Assembly: GCF_000698145.1 (NCBI RefSeq)
Contig: NZ_BAXB01000020.1
Span: 1-64,000 of the forward strand
Reading direction: 5' to 3'
DNA from: Geomicrobium sp. JCM 19039
GTDB lineage: Bacteria > Bacillota > Bacilli > Bacillales > Marinococcaceae
Length of the DNA: 64,000 nt
Shown: positions 1 to 6,933 of the stretch, one piece after another
How the letters are laid out: every line of letters starts with the position of its first letter
Position numbering within the stretch: position 1 is the stretch's first letter
Notes under the pieces: model-generated
What the model was told of the DNA's origin: nothing
Seen by the model: only the letters and a program-made list of their open reading frames with translations
The model's database searches: none
Made by a program: the position numbers and the translations under genes

Positions 1-124
1 TAGAAGGCTCCAAATTATCACGGATGCGAACGGAGTCCTATGGCTCGCCAGCTTCACCTCAAATTCGCTCTTTAGCACATCATCATTGGAATGCACATAC
101 GATGAAAAAAAAGGGGGAAAATGG

Positions 125-484
125 ATGCAGAGATGGTATCGTCCGTACCATTTTTATCAGCACAATCCTGCTTATCGAAATTACCCGCCTGCAGACCCGA
201 CGATGTTGACTGAATCCGTCCAGGAAATTCAACTGCTACTCCAACAAAGTCAAACGTTACTTCACGCCTTTGAAAATCAGGAGTTTTCATATCAAGTCAT
301 TAACGCTGCGCAACAAGGGCAAGATGAACATGTGGACCACCTTATCCATGCGATACCAGGGTTTACGGCTCGAACAAACGTGAGTTATACACCAACTGGA
401 ATAGCTGTACAGCTATTCTTACCTGCGCAAAATCCACAATCAGATTGCTGTACATTATCCATGGAATTAAAGTGGGGGAACTAA
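125..484 (+). CDS. Small hypothetical protein, spore-coat-like (YuzC-type?)
   Basis: A 119-residue protein. The start is taken at ATG 125 because an AAGGGGG ribosome binding site lies about 8 bases upstream; a TTG at 86 in the same frame has no such site. The N-terminus is rich in Tyr, Pro, His and Arg (MQRWYRPYHFYQ, then YRNYPPADP). It is followed by an amphipathic Gln/Leu-rich helix (about residues 25-50) and a hydrophilic C-terminal half. The aromatic, Pro-rich start resembles small Bacillus spore-coat proteins such as YuzC, and the surrounding locus is the yut/yuz region, but no decisive motif is visible. The coat role is inference. An intrinsic terminator follows about 195 bases downstream. 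Confidence 0.6.
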   Translation: MQRWYRPYHFYQHNPAYRNYPPADPTMLTESVQEIQLLLQQSQTLLHAFENQEFSYQVINAAQQGQDEHVDHLIHAIPGFTARTNVSYTPTGIAVQLFLPAQNPQSDCCTLSMELKWGN

Positions 485-803
485 ATAAATCGAAGTGGCG
501 CTTCGTGGATAAGTGCTCACTGAAAAAAGGGAAATTGAAAAACATAAAACAATGTTTCGGTTGTTATAAGTAGAAAATTCCACATGGATTATGTCTATGA
601 TGGGATTTTCTTAAATGAGGAACCCTTTTTGCTGGGATCCCATGCTCAGATGAAAAATCCTTTTATGTTTGCATAACGAAAAAGCGTCACAGGGAACTTT
701 ATCCTTGTGACGCTTTTAATTCTTTCATTGGATTTCATTCTTTATCTTTTTTATGCTTATCTCACTTTATATTTGTCAATTCTAATTTTTTTGTTTTTCG
801 TAT
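485..803. other. Intergenic stretch with a terminator only
   Basis: No credible ORF or RNA gene is seen here. It contains an intrinsic terminator at 679-718 and AT-rich sequence. Imperfect inverted repeats around 570-615 are too weak to call. Confidence 0.5.
679..718. terminator. Intrinsic terminator, bidirectional
   Basis: A 15-bp stem: AAAAGCGTCACAGGG pairs with CCTTGTGACGCTTTT (one G-T). An A-run precedes it and a T-run follows, so it could serve both strands. Confidence 0.8.
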
Positions 804-970
804 CACGATCGCGACATCAACGCTGCCAAAAACATCTTCCAAGAAGGACTTAGAACCGCAGGAACTGCGGGGATCGTTTAGCCATGAACGAGGCCCGCTG
901 TCCAGCATCAATCATGCTTGGTCAAGGTGTGCTTCTAGGAATTTCGGTACTTTAGTGCCGAGTAGTTCAA
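804..970 (+). mobile_element. IS200/IS605-family TnpB element remnant: tnpB 3' end plus right end
   Basis: Reading from 804, the frame gives HDRDINAAKNIFQEGLRTAG and ends at TAG 879-881. HDRDINAAKN is the conserved C-terminal end of TnpB (OrfB), just after the last Cys pair of the zinc ribbon and carrying the final RuvC Asp. Everything upstream of about position 800 is lost. Downstream, GCTTCTAGGAATTTCGGTAC followed by TTTAGTGCCGAGTAGTTCAA is a typical right end of these elements: a short hairpin (CGGTAC/GTGCCG) and a TTCAA-type terminus at 970. No transposase TnpA or left end is present, so it cannot move on its own. Confidence 0.75.
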
Positions 971-990
971 TAGTTACGTTGATCATTTAA
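850..990 (+). ncRNA. Possible TnpB guide RNA (omega/reRNA) scaffold with guide
   Basis: In IS200/IS605 elements, the guide RNA overlaps the tnpB 3' end and the transposon right end, and the guide is the flanking DNA just outside that end. Here the tnpB tail (to 881), the intervening 50 bases and the terminal hairpin (941-962) ending in TTCAA at 970 are intact. The would-be guide is 971-990, TAGTTACGTTGATCATTTAA. Expression is not shown; the assignment rests on position and on likeness to known right ends. Boundaries are approximate. Confidence 0.45.
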
Positions 991-1086
991 ACAAATGTAA
1001 TTTATTAAGTGAATATTTAAACATTGATAAGTATGAGCATAAATACCTTGAATTTTTTTGACTTAGGAAGCGATATATTTATCAAT

Positions 1087-1500
1087 TTACTTATCATTTA
1101 GCTCAATGACCCAGGTATCCTCACCAACCTCTGGGTGAAATGTATCTTCAGCAAGAATGTCCTCTCCCGCTGCACCTTGTACATCATCATAAAGTTTATC
1201 GCTTTCATTTGATTTTGATGTTTTTGAAACAAATGCCGTATACGTCTTGTTAGTATCTGCCCTAAAACTTACCCGCTTATCTTTAGTTGTTAATAACCTG
1301 AAATCCTGCCCTTCGATTTCAGAATTTTTTGAGCTACTTGCTAATCGCAATGAATATTCTGTAGTTGGATTATTGTCTTCTATTTTTATATTCACAAGAA
1401 CAATGGCTGGTTGATCATTAACAGGGTCGCTCTGAAAAAAGCAACCACTCAAAATTATCATCGATGAAATTAAAAGACTTTTTTTATCATATCTACACAT
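1087..1500 (-). CDS. Small hypothetical lipoprotein
   Basis: A 137-residue protein with a lipoprotein signal: basic N-terminus (CRYDKK), a hydrophobic stretch and the lipobox ILSGC, giving a mature protein that starts at Cys20. The rest is hydrophilic with no Cys and no recognised domain. No strong ribosome binding site precedes the start at 1500, so the start may be wrong; Met14 is possible but would remove most of the signal peptide. The gene lies between a TnpB remnant and a dispersed repeat, diverging from the peptide start at 1526, which fits an accessory gene. Confidence 0.6.
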   Translation of the reverse strand: MCRYDKKSLLISSMIILSGCFFQSDPVNDQPAIVLVNIKIEDNNPTTEYSLRLASSSKNSEIEGQDFRLLTTKDKRVSFRADTNKTYTAFVSKTSKSNESDKLYDDVQGAAGEDILAEDTFHPEVGEDTWVIELNDK

Positions 1501-1525
1501 CCCATTCTAATTGAGGAGTTTTACT

Positions 1526-1594
1526 ATGAAAAAAGCTTCGATCTTACCATTGTTTGTAGCAATTTTATTCTCTCAAACAATGGTCAGCATGGTG
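1526..1594 (+). pseudogene. 5' end of a secreted small protein, cut by repeat copy A
   Basis: ATG 1526 has a good site (TTGAGGAG, spacing about 7). It encodes a clean signal peptide, MKKASILPLFVAILFSQTMV, whose positive n-region and hydrophobic core end where sequence shared with the repeat copy at 36.4 kb begins (about 1592). Translation continues into the repeat to 1816 as a basic, low-complexity tail without homology. I read this as a secreted peptide or protein gene whose body was replaced by the repeat. An intact 96-residue secreted product is possible but less likely. Confidence 0.5.
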
Positions 1595-1910
1595 AAGTGG
1601 AAACTGTGCTCGAGTTGCGACCAATCTGTTCTCAAGTTGGGGAAAATCGGAGCAAAAGCGGTATATTCTCATAAACTAGGGAACAGATTGAGCAAACTCG
1701 GTAACAGATTACCGGATCACGTGTACAATCCCCGCCGGGGACGACGTGTCGTTAGCCCTTCAGCCTGGTATCTGCACTCCAGTTGGAACAAACTGCGCAG
1801 GAGTTTAGCGGAATGATCGCCAGAATCGTTAATTTAGGCAAACTAGCGCGCATAATGGCACCTCGCTACCCCTCCAACCCAACAGCGCAAAATAGGAGAA
1901 TCTTAAGTTC
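1592..1910 (+). repeat. Dispersed hairpin-rich repeat, copy A
   Basis: It shares long blocks with 36422-36766: GTGAAGTGGAAACT / GTAAAGTGGAGACT, GTGCTCGAGTTG, TATTCTCATAAA, ACGTGTACA, CTCCAGTTGGAACAAACTG, TTTAGCGGAATGA, AAACTAGCGCGCA and AATGGCACC, all in the same order. The middle differs from copy B and holds short inverted repeats (CCCCGCCGGGG, ACGACGTGTCGT). The ends are approximate. Confidence 0.7.
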
Positions 1911-2317
1911 ATTCTATATAGTTCTTCGATTTGATATGAATAGAGTTAACCATCCTCATTTACACTCCAACTCTCAACGAGTTCCTCTATGTCATCGCCT
2001 TCATCAAATACTGCAAAGCTACACGCCCGAGATAATCTTTTCCTATGATCCAGTTCTCCCCACGTAGACGGTTCAATGATGGGATAACTTACGACCACAA
2101 CGCTCCATGTTGCGTAGATCGGCCCCGCTCACGAGTAACGTAGAGAGTGATTCGTTTTTTCAGCCCCCTCCTTCTCACAAGTGGAGATTTATAAGCTTAT
2201 ACAGTCATAGCTCGGCTAGGGGAAATACACATTGCTAGTCCCGCGGTTTCTGAGACGGAGCAAGATCACCTGTTTTTCTGTTTGAATAAAGTTTCGTAAG
2301 TGATGTATGACTCAATC
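1911..2317. other. Intergenic stretch, nothing recognised
   Basis: About 400 bases between repeat copy A and the nfuA-like gene. Overlapping short ORFs have no ribosome binding sites and low-complexity products. No tRNA, riboswitch or array is seen. Confidence 0.4.
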
Positions 2318-2347
2318 AAAAAACCACGATTCTCATCGTGGTTTTTT
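2318..2347. terminator. Intrinsic terminator downstream of yutI
   Basis: Perfect stem AAAAAACCACGAT / ATCGTGGTTTTTT with a TCTC loop. It has T-runs on both strands and lies just past the stop of the minus-strand gene. Confidence 0.9.
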
Positions 2348-2371
2348 GTATGAAATCCTGTAAACAGGCAT

Positions 2372-2611
2372 TTAGAATACTTGTTCAATCTCCACTACAC
2401 CTGGGACTTCTTCAACGAGCGCACGCTCAATGCCTGCTTTTAGCGTAATTGTCGATGAAGGGCAAGTACCGCAAGCGCCCATGAGACGAACTTTCACAAT
2501 CCCATCCTCAATATCGACGAGCTCAACGTCGCCACCATCGCGAAGAAGGAACGGGCGGAGTTTCTCAAGTACTTCTTGTACTTGACCTGTGATATCTACT
2601 GTTTCTGTCAT
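2372..2611 (-). CDS. yutI: NifU C-terminal-domain Fe-S scaffold/carrier (YutI-like)
   Basis: A 79-residue NfuA/NifU-like protein that carries or assembles 4Fe-4S clusters for target enzymes in the cytosol. It consists of a single NifU C-terminal domain. The cluster-binding CxxC is in [10 protein letters not shown] (about residues 54-62), and the core [16 protein letters not shown] is typical. ATG 2611 is chosen because AAAGGAG lies 8 bases upstream; ATG 2614 is the alternative. It is divergent from yuzD, in the same arrangement as B. subtilis. Its own terminator is at 2318-2347. The length matches the family. Confidence 0.93.
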   Translation of the reverse strand: MTETVDITGQVQEVLEKLRPFLLRDGGDVELVDIEDGIVKVRLMGACGTCPSSTITLKAGIERALVEEVPGVVEIEQVF

Positions 2612-2734
2612 CATAAACACTCCTTTCTTTACCACCTATTATAATACCCAAAGGTGTAAAAATCCATGTTTAGGGTTATTTTTTCTCTAATTCGTTGTAA
2701 AATGGAATCACAACTGGAAAGGGGACGGTCTTTT

Positions 2735-3049
2735 GTGGGAATTGAGGTTGCGGTTTATGGCGCCGAAAAAAAATGCGCAAGTTGTGTGAACTTGCCTTCA
2801 TCCAAAGAGACGATGGAGTGGCTCCAAGCCTTGTTACATCGGAAGTATCCTGAACAATTGTTTCAGTTTGAGTACATTGATATTGGGCAACCGAAACAAG
2901 GCTATGAACAAATGGCTGAAGAAATTATTGAAGAGGATCGGTTTTATCCGCTTGTGACGATTAATGGAGAAATTGTTGCTGAAGGAGATCCGAAGCTAAA
3001 AATCATTTATCGTACTATTGACGACATTATTAACCGAGAAGCAGTATAG
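2735..3049 (+). CDS. yuzD: YuzD family protein (DUF1462)
   Basis: A 104-residue protein of the YuzD family, function unknown, with a thioredoxin-like look. It has an N-terminal VEVAVYGAE-type strand, then CASC (CxxC), then a helix, strand and helix, and FYPLVTINGEIVAEGDP near the C-terminus. GTG 2735 is chosen because AAAGGGGA lies 9 bases upstream; a longer frame from 2666 adds 23 residues without a site. Its position between yutI and yutJ matches B. subtilis. The CxxC next to Fe-S and flavoprotein genes suggests a redox or Fe-S role, which is inference. Confidence 0.88.
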   Translation: MGIEVAVYGAEKKCASCVNLPSSKETMEWLQALLHRKYPEQLFQFEYIDIGQPKQGYEQMAEEIIEEDRFYPLVTINGEIVAEGDPKLKIIYRTIDDIINREAV

Positions 3050-3086
3050 AAAAAGGAGACGGGCAACGTTGCCCCGTCTCCTTTTT
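3050..3086. terminator. Convergent terminator between yuzD and yutJ
   Basis: AAAAAGGAGACGGG / CCCCGTCTCCTTTTT stem around CAACGTTG. It is T-rich on both strands and serves two convergent genes; it overlaps the yutJ stop. Confidence 0.92.
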
Positions 3087-4164
3087 ACACGCCGCTATGG
3101 TATTTATACATCCAGAGAACGCCGCTCTTTAAAATCCGCGCGACACGTCCTTTAACAGAAGCTTTATCGCCCATCACACCGAAGCCTTTTTTCTTCCCTA
3201 AAGAACCAAGGGTTCCCTTGAGTTTCATTTCAGGCATCGTGTCAGGTAATGGCTCTCCCGCCCATTGCTTTTTAAGGATCATCACAATTTGCTCCCCTTG
3301 TTTTTCAGCAAGTTGTCCACTCGGTGCATACGGAAGACTTGCACAGTCTCCAACGACGAATACATCGGGGTGATTTGGAATGTGATGATGCTTTGTTAAA
3401 ATGATATGACCTTTACGGTCTTGTTCAACTTCCATATTCCGAACGACTTCAACAGGCTGCACGCCCGCAGTCCAAATGACGGCATCCGACTGTACCCGTT
3501 CATCGTGATTGTAGAGCGCACCGTCACTCACTTTAGTAATATTAGAGTTGCTAACGATATCGACATCATGTTTTTCAAACCATGAAGTAACATAGGTACT
3601 TAACCGTAATGGGAACATCGGGAGAATCGTTTCTCCTCGATCAAACAAATGAATGGTCAAATCGTGGCGACTCTCACGCAATTCAGCGGCCAATTCTACG
3701 CCAGAAAGCCCGGCTCCGACAACTGAAACGGTAGCGCGAGGTGGTAAATTACTAATGGCCTCGTAAGTTTTCCTTGTGCTTTCCATGCTTTGAATACTAT
3801 GTGTATGCTCGCTAGCCCCTGGGACACCGTGGTATTTGTCTTCAGCACCGAGGCCGATGACGAGCTTGTCATAGCTTAAAGTCTCTGGGTCATGCTGATC
3901 ACCAGAAAGCGTTATCGTTCTTGATTCAACATCGATATGTTGAACGTGTCCAAAGTGTCTGCGCACATGTTTTGGGAAAGGAACACGAATATCGTGATCT
4001 GATTCTGTGCCTGCTGCTAGCGCATAATACTCCGTTTTTATACAATGGTAAGGAAGTTTGTCAACGAGAACAATCTCGTAGTCTTCAGGCAAGTCTTTTG
4101 CGCTTAACTGTTGCATAATCTTCATGCTACCGTAACCGCCGCCCAATATGACAAGTTTTTTCAT
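3085..4164 (-). CDS. yutJ: NADH dehydrogenase-like FAD oxidoreductase (YutJ)
   Basis: A 359-residue NDH-2-like pyridine-nucleotide disulfide oxidoreductase fold protein. The FAD-binding Rossmann motif GGGYGSMK is at residues 8-15, a second NAD(P)-binding motif GAGLSGVELAAEL is near residue 150, and the FAD-contacting VFVVGDCAS is near 270. It lacks an obvious membrane segment; NDH-2 enzymes associate peripherally. B. subtilis YutJ is a paralogue of the main NADH dehydrogenase with no settled role. The start ATG 4164 has AAAAGGGG upstream. A terminator shared with yuzD closes it. Confidence 0.9.
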   Translation of the reverse strand: MKKLVILGGGYGSMKIMQQLSAKDLPEDYEIVLVDKLPYHCIKTEYYALAAGTESDHDIRVPFPKHVRRHFGHVQHIDVESRTITLSGDQHDPETLSYDKLVIGLGAEDKYHGVPGASEHTHSIQSMESTRKTYEAISNLPPRATVSVVGAGLSGVELAAELRESRHDLTIHLFDRGETILPMFPLRLSTYVTSWFEKHDVDIVSNSNITKVSDGALYNHDERVQSDAVIWTAGVQPVEVVRNMEVEQDRKGHIILTKHHHIPNHPDVFVVGDCASLPYAPSGQLAEKQGEQIVMILKKQWAGEPLPDTMPEMKLKGTLGSLGKKKGFGVMGDKASVKGRVARILKSGVLWMYKYHSGV

Positions 4165-4362
4165 AGTGAAGGACCCCTTTTGTTGAAAAATGACACTGGT
4201 TGAGCGATTCGCGTGATCGGTTCTCGTTAAATCGCTCGCTGAAAACAGAATCTATGTAAAAATCATTTCGTAAGGATTGCACCTCTTAAAGTATAACGAT
4301 TCTCTTCAATCCTGACAACAACTGTTGTAAGTAGTTTCAAAACCGTTGATCTAGTCTAAAGA

Positions 4363-4392
4363 TTGACGGTAGCTATAGGGATTGGATACGAT
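4363..4392 (+). promoter_or_regulatory. Possible sigma-A promoter for yuzB
   Basis: TTGACG (4363-4368), 18-base spacer, TACGAT (4387-4392), about 28 bases before the yuzB start. The -10 is imperfect. Confidence 0.4.
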
Positions 4393-4419
4393 GACACAAA
4401 GGCAGGATGGTGAAGACGT

Positions 4420-4656
4420 TTGATCCCTATTGTAGAATTTTGTATGAGCAACCTTGCCGAAGGTACCCATCCCGTACTAGAGGCGTTAGAAAGAGATGCA
4501 GATATAGATGTGGTAGAATATGGTTGTTTAGGGAAATGCACCCTTTGTGCCAAGAAAAACTACGCCATCGTTGAAGGGAAAATAATTTCTGGTAGCTCTG
4601 CAGATGAGCTGCTTGAGAAGATCTATAAAGAACTTGAAGACAATGATTGGATATAG
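4420..4656 (+). CDS. yuzB: YuzB family protein (DUF1450)
   Basis: A 78-residue protein matching the YuzB family: the start IPIVEFCMSNLAEG, then DVVEYGCLGKCTLCAKKNYAIV with Cys residues spaced CxxxCxxC, then a C-terminal acidic helix. The Cys arrangement suggests metal or redox binding, but the function is unknown. The start is TTG 4420, preceded by an AGGATGG site; no in-frame ATG near this position keeps the conserved N-terminus. Gene order yutI-yuzD-yutJ-yuzB is as in B. subtilis. Confidence 0.85.
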   Translation: MIPIVEFCMSNLAEGTHPVLEALERDADIDVVEYGCLGKCTLCAKKNYAIVEGKIISGSSADELLEKIYKELEDNDWI

Positions 4657-4695
4657 CCATGATGATGGATTATGAATTGTTTAGAGGTGAACCGT

Positions 4696-5268
4696 TTGGA
4701 TAAAAAGGAGCGTATCGTACAAGCTGCCATTGACGTGTTCAAAGAGAACGGGATTGAGCGTACGAAAGTATCCGATATCGTCAAAGCTGCGGGCATAGCA
4801 CAAGGCACGTACTATTTGTATTTTTCTTCTAAGCTCTCCGTTATGCCAGCCATTGCTGAAGAGTTAGTCAACACACTTGTGAAGAAACTTGAAAAAACCG
4901 TTGATAAAAAAGGGTGTTTTGCGAAGCAGCTCGAAGATATTATAGCAACGGTCTATGATAATCTAAAAGAATATCGGGAGCTCCACGCACTCGTTTACGC
5001 AGGGCTCGCATCTACCGAGCATTTGCGCGAATGGGAAGAGATTTACGAGCCGTTTTATGCATGGATGACATGGCGATTGGAAGAAGCACAAAGAAACGAA
5101 ATGATCGGGGAACACGTGGAGCCAAGTAGTAGTGCGAGGCTTGTGATTGGGGTTATTGAAAGCAGTGCAGAACAAGCTTATTTACACGCTGCTCCTCCAG
5201 AAGAAGAGATTGTCAAACAAAAACGAGCGTTGTTGCAGTTTGTGCAACATGCTCTTCACGTTACGTAA
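4696..5268 (+). CDS. TetR-family transcriptional regulator
   Basis: A 190-residue protein with an N-terminal TetR DNA-binding domain: KKERIVQAAIDVFKENG, then the helix-turn-helix VSDIVKAAGIAQGTYYLYFSSK (about residues 25-47). The remainder is helical and would bind a ligand. TTG 4696 is chosen because AGAGGTGA precedes it; ATG 4672 in frame has no site. It follows yuzB by 39 bases and precedes a small Cys protein and dapF. It is not part of the B. subtilis gene order, so its target cannot be inferred. Confidence 0.88.
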   Translation: MDKKERIVQAAIDVFKENGIERTKVSDIVKAAGIAQGTYYLYFSSKLSVMPAIAEELVNTLVKKLEKTVDKKGCFAKQLEDIIATVYDNLKEYRELHALVYAGLASTEHLREWEEIYEPFYAWMTWRLEEAQRNEMIGEHVEPSSSARLVIGVIESSAEQAYLHAAPPEEEIVKQKRALLQFVQHALHVT

Positions 5269-5304
5269 ACATTGCTTGAATAATGTAAGGGAGTAGATGA
5301 GAGA

Positions 5305-5544
5305 ATGGAGTTGCTTCCGTTTCAAAACACGTGGCCGTATGATCGCATCGGCGGGGACGTTTATTTTGATGAGTGCCCAAAGTGCAATGAGCCGAATGTG
5401 TTAACCTATATGAAACAAAAACAATTGCGCGATGCATTTGATGGTGTGAAAACGACACTGATTTTGCCATGTTGCAACTATTCTATGGTGATCATGCATG
5501 CTGATGATGACTATTTTTGGACGACGGAACGTTTAAGGAAATGA
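5305..5544 (+). CDS. Hypothetical 79-residue Cys-containing protein
   Basis: An unrecognised small protein with CPKC (about residues 25-28) and a CC pair (about 56-57), an arrangement able to hold a zinc ion. The rest is mixed strand and helix with an aromatic C-terminus ([12 protein letters not shown]). AAGGGAG precedes ATG 5305 by about 10 bases. The stop is 10 bases before the dapF start, so the two are probably co-transcribed. Confidence 0.7.
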   Translation: MELLPFQNTWPYDRIGGDVYFDECPKCNEPNVLTYMKQKQLRDAFDGVKTTLILPCCNYSMVIMHADDDYFWTTERLRK

Positions 5545-5554
5545 GGAACTGCTT

Positions 5555-6409
5555 GTGAAATTTACGAAGATGCATGGACTGGGCAATAGTTATATTTATG
5601 TAGACGGGTTTCATCATGAAATCCCTAAAGAAGAACAATTAAAAAACACGGCGATTCGCGTCGCCAATCCGTATACAGGTATTGGCTCAGACGGAATGAT
5701 TTTAATATTACCTTCAAATACAGCGGATATTCGTATGCGTGTGTTCAATAATGATGGGTCAGAGGCGAAAAACTGTGGCAATGGTTTGCGGTGCGTCTCC
5801 AAATATGTGTATGAAGCGAGTATTGTCCGGTCAAACACATTCACGATTGAAACGCTAGGAGGGATCGTCACTGCTGAAGTGCACCCAAAAGAGAATGGTC
5901 ATGTGGATGAAGTAACCGTCGACATGGGCATCCCTGCACTCGAACGAGCGGCGATCCCCATGCGAGGAAATGATGATGAACTTGTCATAAATGAACGTAT
6001 TTCTTTCGGCGAAGAAGTGCATGCTCTCACAGCGGTATCAATGGGCAATCCACACGCTGTTCTATTCTCTGACCATTTGGACACGGCTCATGTGCAGACC
6101 GTCGGTCCGCTCATTGAACAAGCGACAATCTTTCCAGAAGGAACAAATGTAGAATTTATTCAAATGAAAACTGAACAAGAGATTGATTTTGCTGTATGGG
6201 AAAGGGGTAGTGGCATCACACAAGCTTGTGGCACCGGTGCATGTGCTGCTGTTGTGGCGGCTGTCTTGAATGAGAAAAGTAAGAAAGACGAGGAAGTAAC
6301 CGTCCATTTGCCAGGTGGAGACCTCTACATTACGTGGTCGAGTGAAAATGATCATGTGTGGATGCGTGGAAAAGCCGCGACCATCTGTTCAGGAGAGTTC
6401 TGTTTATAG
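5555..6409 (+). CDS. dapF: Diaminopimelate epimerase
   Basis: A 284-residue enzyme that converts LL- to meso-diaminopimelate for lysine and peptidoglycan synthesis, in the cytosol. The two catalytic cysteines are visible: Cys74 in NCGNGLRC and Cys225 in ACGTGAC. Substrate-binding [22 protein letters not shown] and MGNPHAV are also present. Start GTG 5555 has GAGG upstream. Length and motifs are normal for the family. In B. subtilis dapF (yutL) is also in this neighbourhood. Confidence 0.97.
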   Translation: MKFTKMHGLGNSYIYVDGFHHEIPKEEQLKNTAIRVANPYTGIGSDGMILILPSNTADIRMRVFNNDGSEAKNCGNGLRCVSKYVYEASIVRSNTFTIETLGGIVTAEVHPKENGHVDEVTVDMGIPALERAAIPMRGNDDELVINERISFGEEVHALTAVSMGNPHAVLFSDHLDTAHVQTVGPLIEQATIFPEGTNVEFIQMKTEQEIDFAVWERGSGITQACGTGACAAVVAAVLNEKSKKDEEVTVHLPGGDLYITWSSENDHVWMRGKAATICSGEFCL

Positions 6410-6504
6410 TGATCTTCATTAACTTTTTGAAATCCAGTCATTTGGCGTCACTCTTACTTCGCTGCTGCATAGTTTAAAGTATCAAAGCTAAGGGGCAACG
6501 CAGC

Positions 6505-6759
6505 ATGGATGGAGAGAAATATGTAACATACATTCAGCGATTTTTCAGCCAATATCCTGAAGAGCCCCGTGTCTATACGTTTTTTTTAGACGGGGTTTTT
6601 CATTGGATGGAAAGCGATTATATTATCGGGGAAATTCTGATGGCTTCGGATGAAGACTTAAAAGAAGTCCATCAAATTTTAAAGAGCATGGTGCACACGG
6701 AGGACAGCATCCATCGGTTTTTGGAGCTGATGGCAAAAGCCTATGTGATCGCAGAATAA
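6505..6759 (+). CDS. Hypothetical 84-residue acidic protein
   Basis: Unrecognised. The product is acidic and aromatic (YVTYIQRFFSQYPEEPRVYTFF), predicted mostly helical, with no Cys and no signal peptide. AAGGGG precedes ATG 6505. It lies after dapF with a 95-base gap and is followed by a strong promoter for the next unit. Confidence 0.65.
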   Translation: MDGEKYVTYIQRFFSQYPEEPRVYTFFLDGVFHWMESDYIIGEILMASDEDLKEVHQILKSMVHTEDSIHRFLELMAKAYVIAE

Positions 6760-6770
6760 TTCTGAAAGAA

Positions 6771-6799
6771 TTGACAAATGATCAAACTAGTCATATAAT
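6771..6799 (+). promoter_or_regulatory. Consensus sigma-A promoter
   Basis: TTGACA (6771-6776), 17-base spacer, TATAAT (6794-6799): a perfect match on both hexamers. Transcription would start near 6806. Confidence 0.9.
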
Positions 6800-6805
6800 T
6801 GTGAC

Positions 6806-6902
6806 CAAATGATGAACTGTTCAAGTCTTATGCTGCCTAGCCATGGTGATCTCTAAGACTGTCAGCCAGTTTACTTTTAATGGGAGTAGACTGGCTTTTT
6901 TG
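6806..6902 (+). ncRNA. Untranslated leader or small RNA with two hairpins, second a terminator
   Basis: A transcript from the perfect promoter would form a hairpin AGTCTTA/TAAGACT (6824-6860) and then a terminator hairpin GCCAGTTTAC/GTAGACTGGC followed by six Ts (6864-6901). Only 32 bases separate it from the next ATG. It is either an attenuated leader for the acyl-CoA dehydrogenase operon or a free small RNA of about 95 bases. It matches no riboswitch or T-box I recognise: no T-box GGGTGGNACCGCG, no guanine or SAM core. Confidence 0.55.
6864..6901 (+). terminator. Leader terminator upstream of the acyl-CoA dehydrogenase gene
   Basis: A 10-bp stem with one G-T pair, loop TTTTAATGGGA, then TTTTTT. 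Its place between a promoter and a start codon implies premature termination. Confidence 0.8.
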
Positions 6903-6933
6903 CGTCTACAAATGAGAATGGAGAGGGTATACG

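Noticed and set aside
1783-2067. ORF of 94 codons on the plus strand
   Set aside because: It starts inside repeat copy A, has no ribosome binding site, and the product has random composition.
6806-6902. T-box or known riboswitch
   Set aside because: No T-box sequence or antiterminator, and no core of the guanine, SAM, TPP, ZTP or glycine classes could be found.
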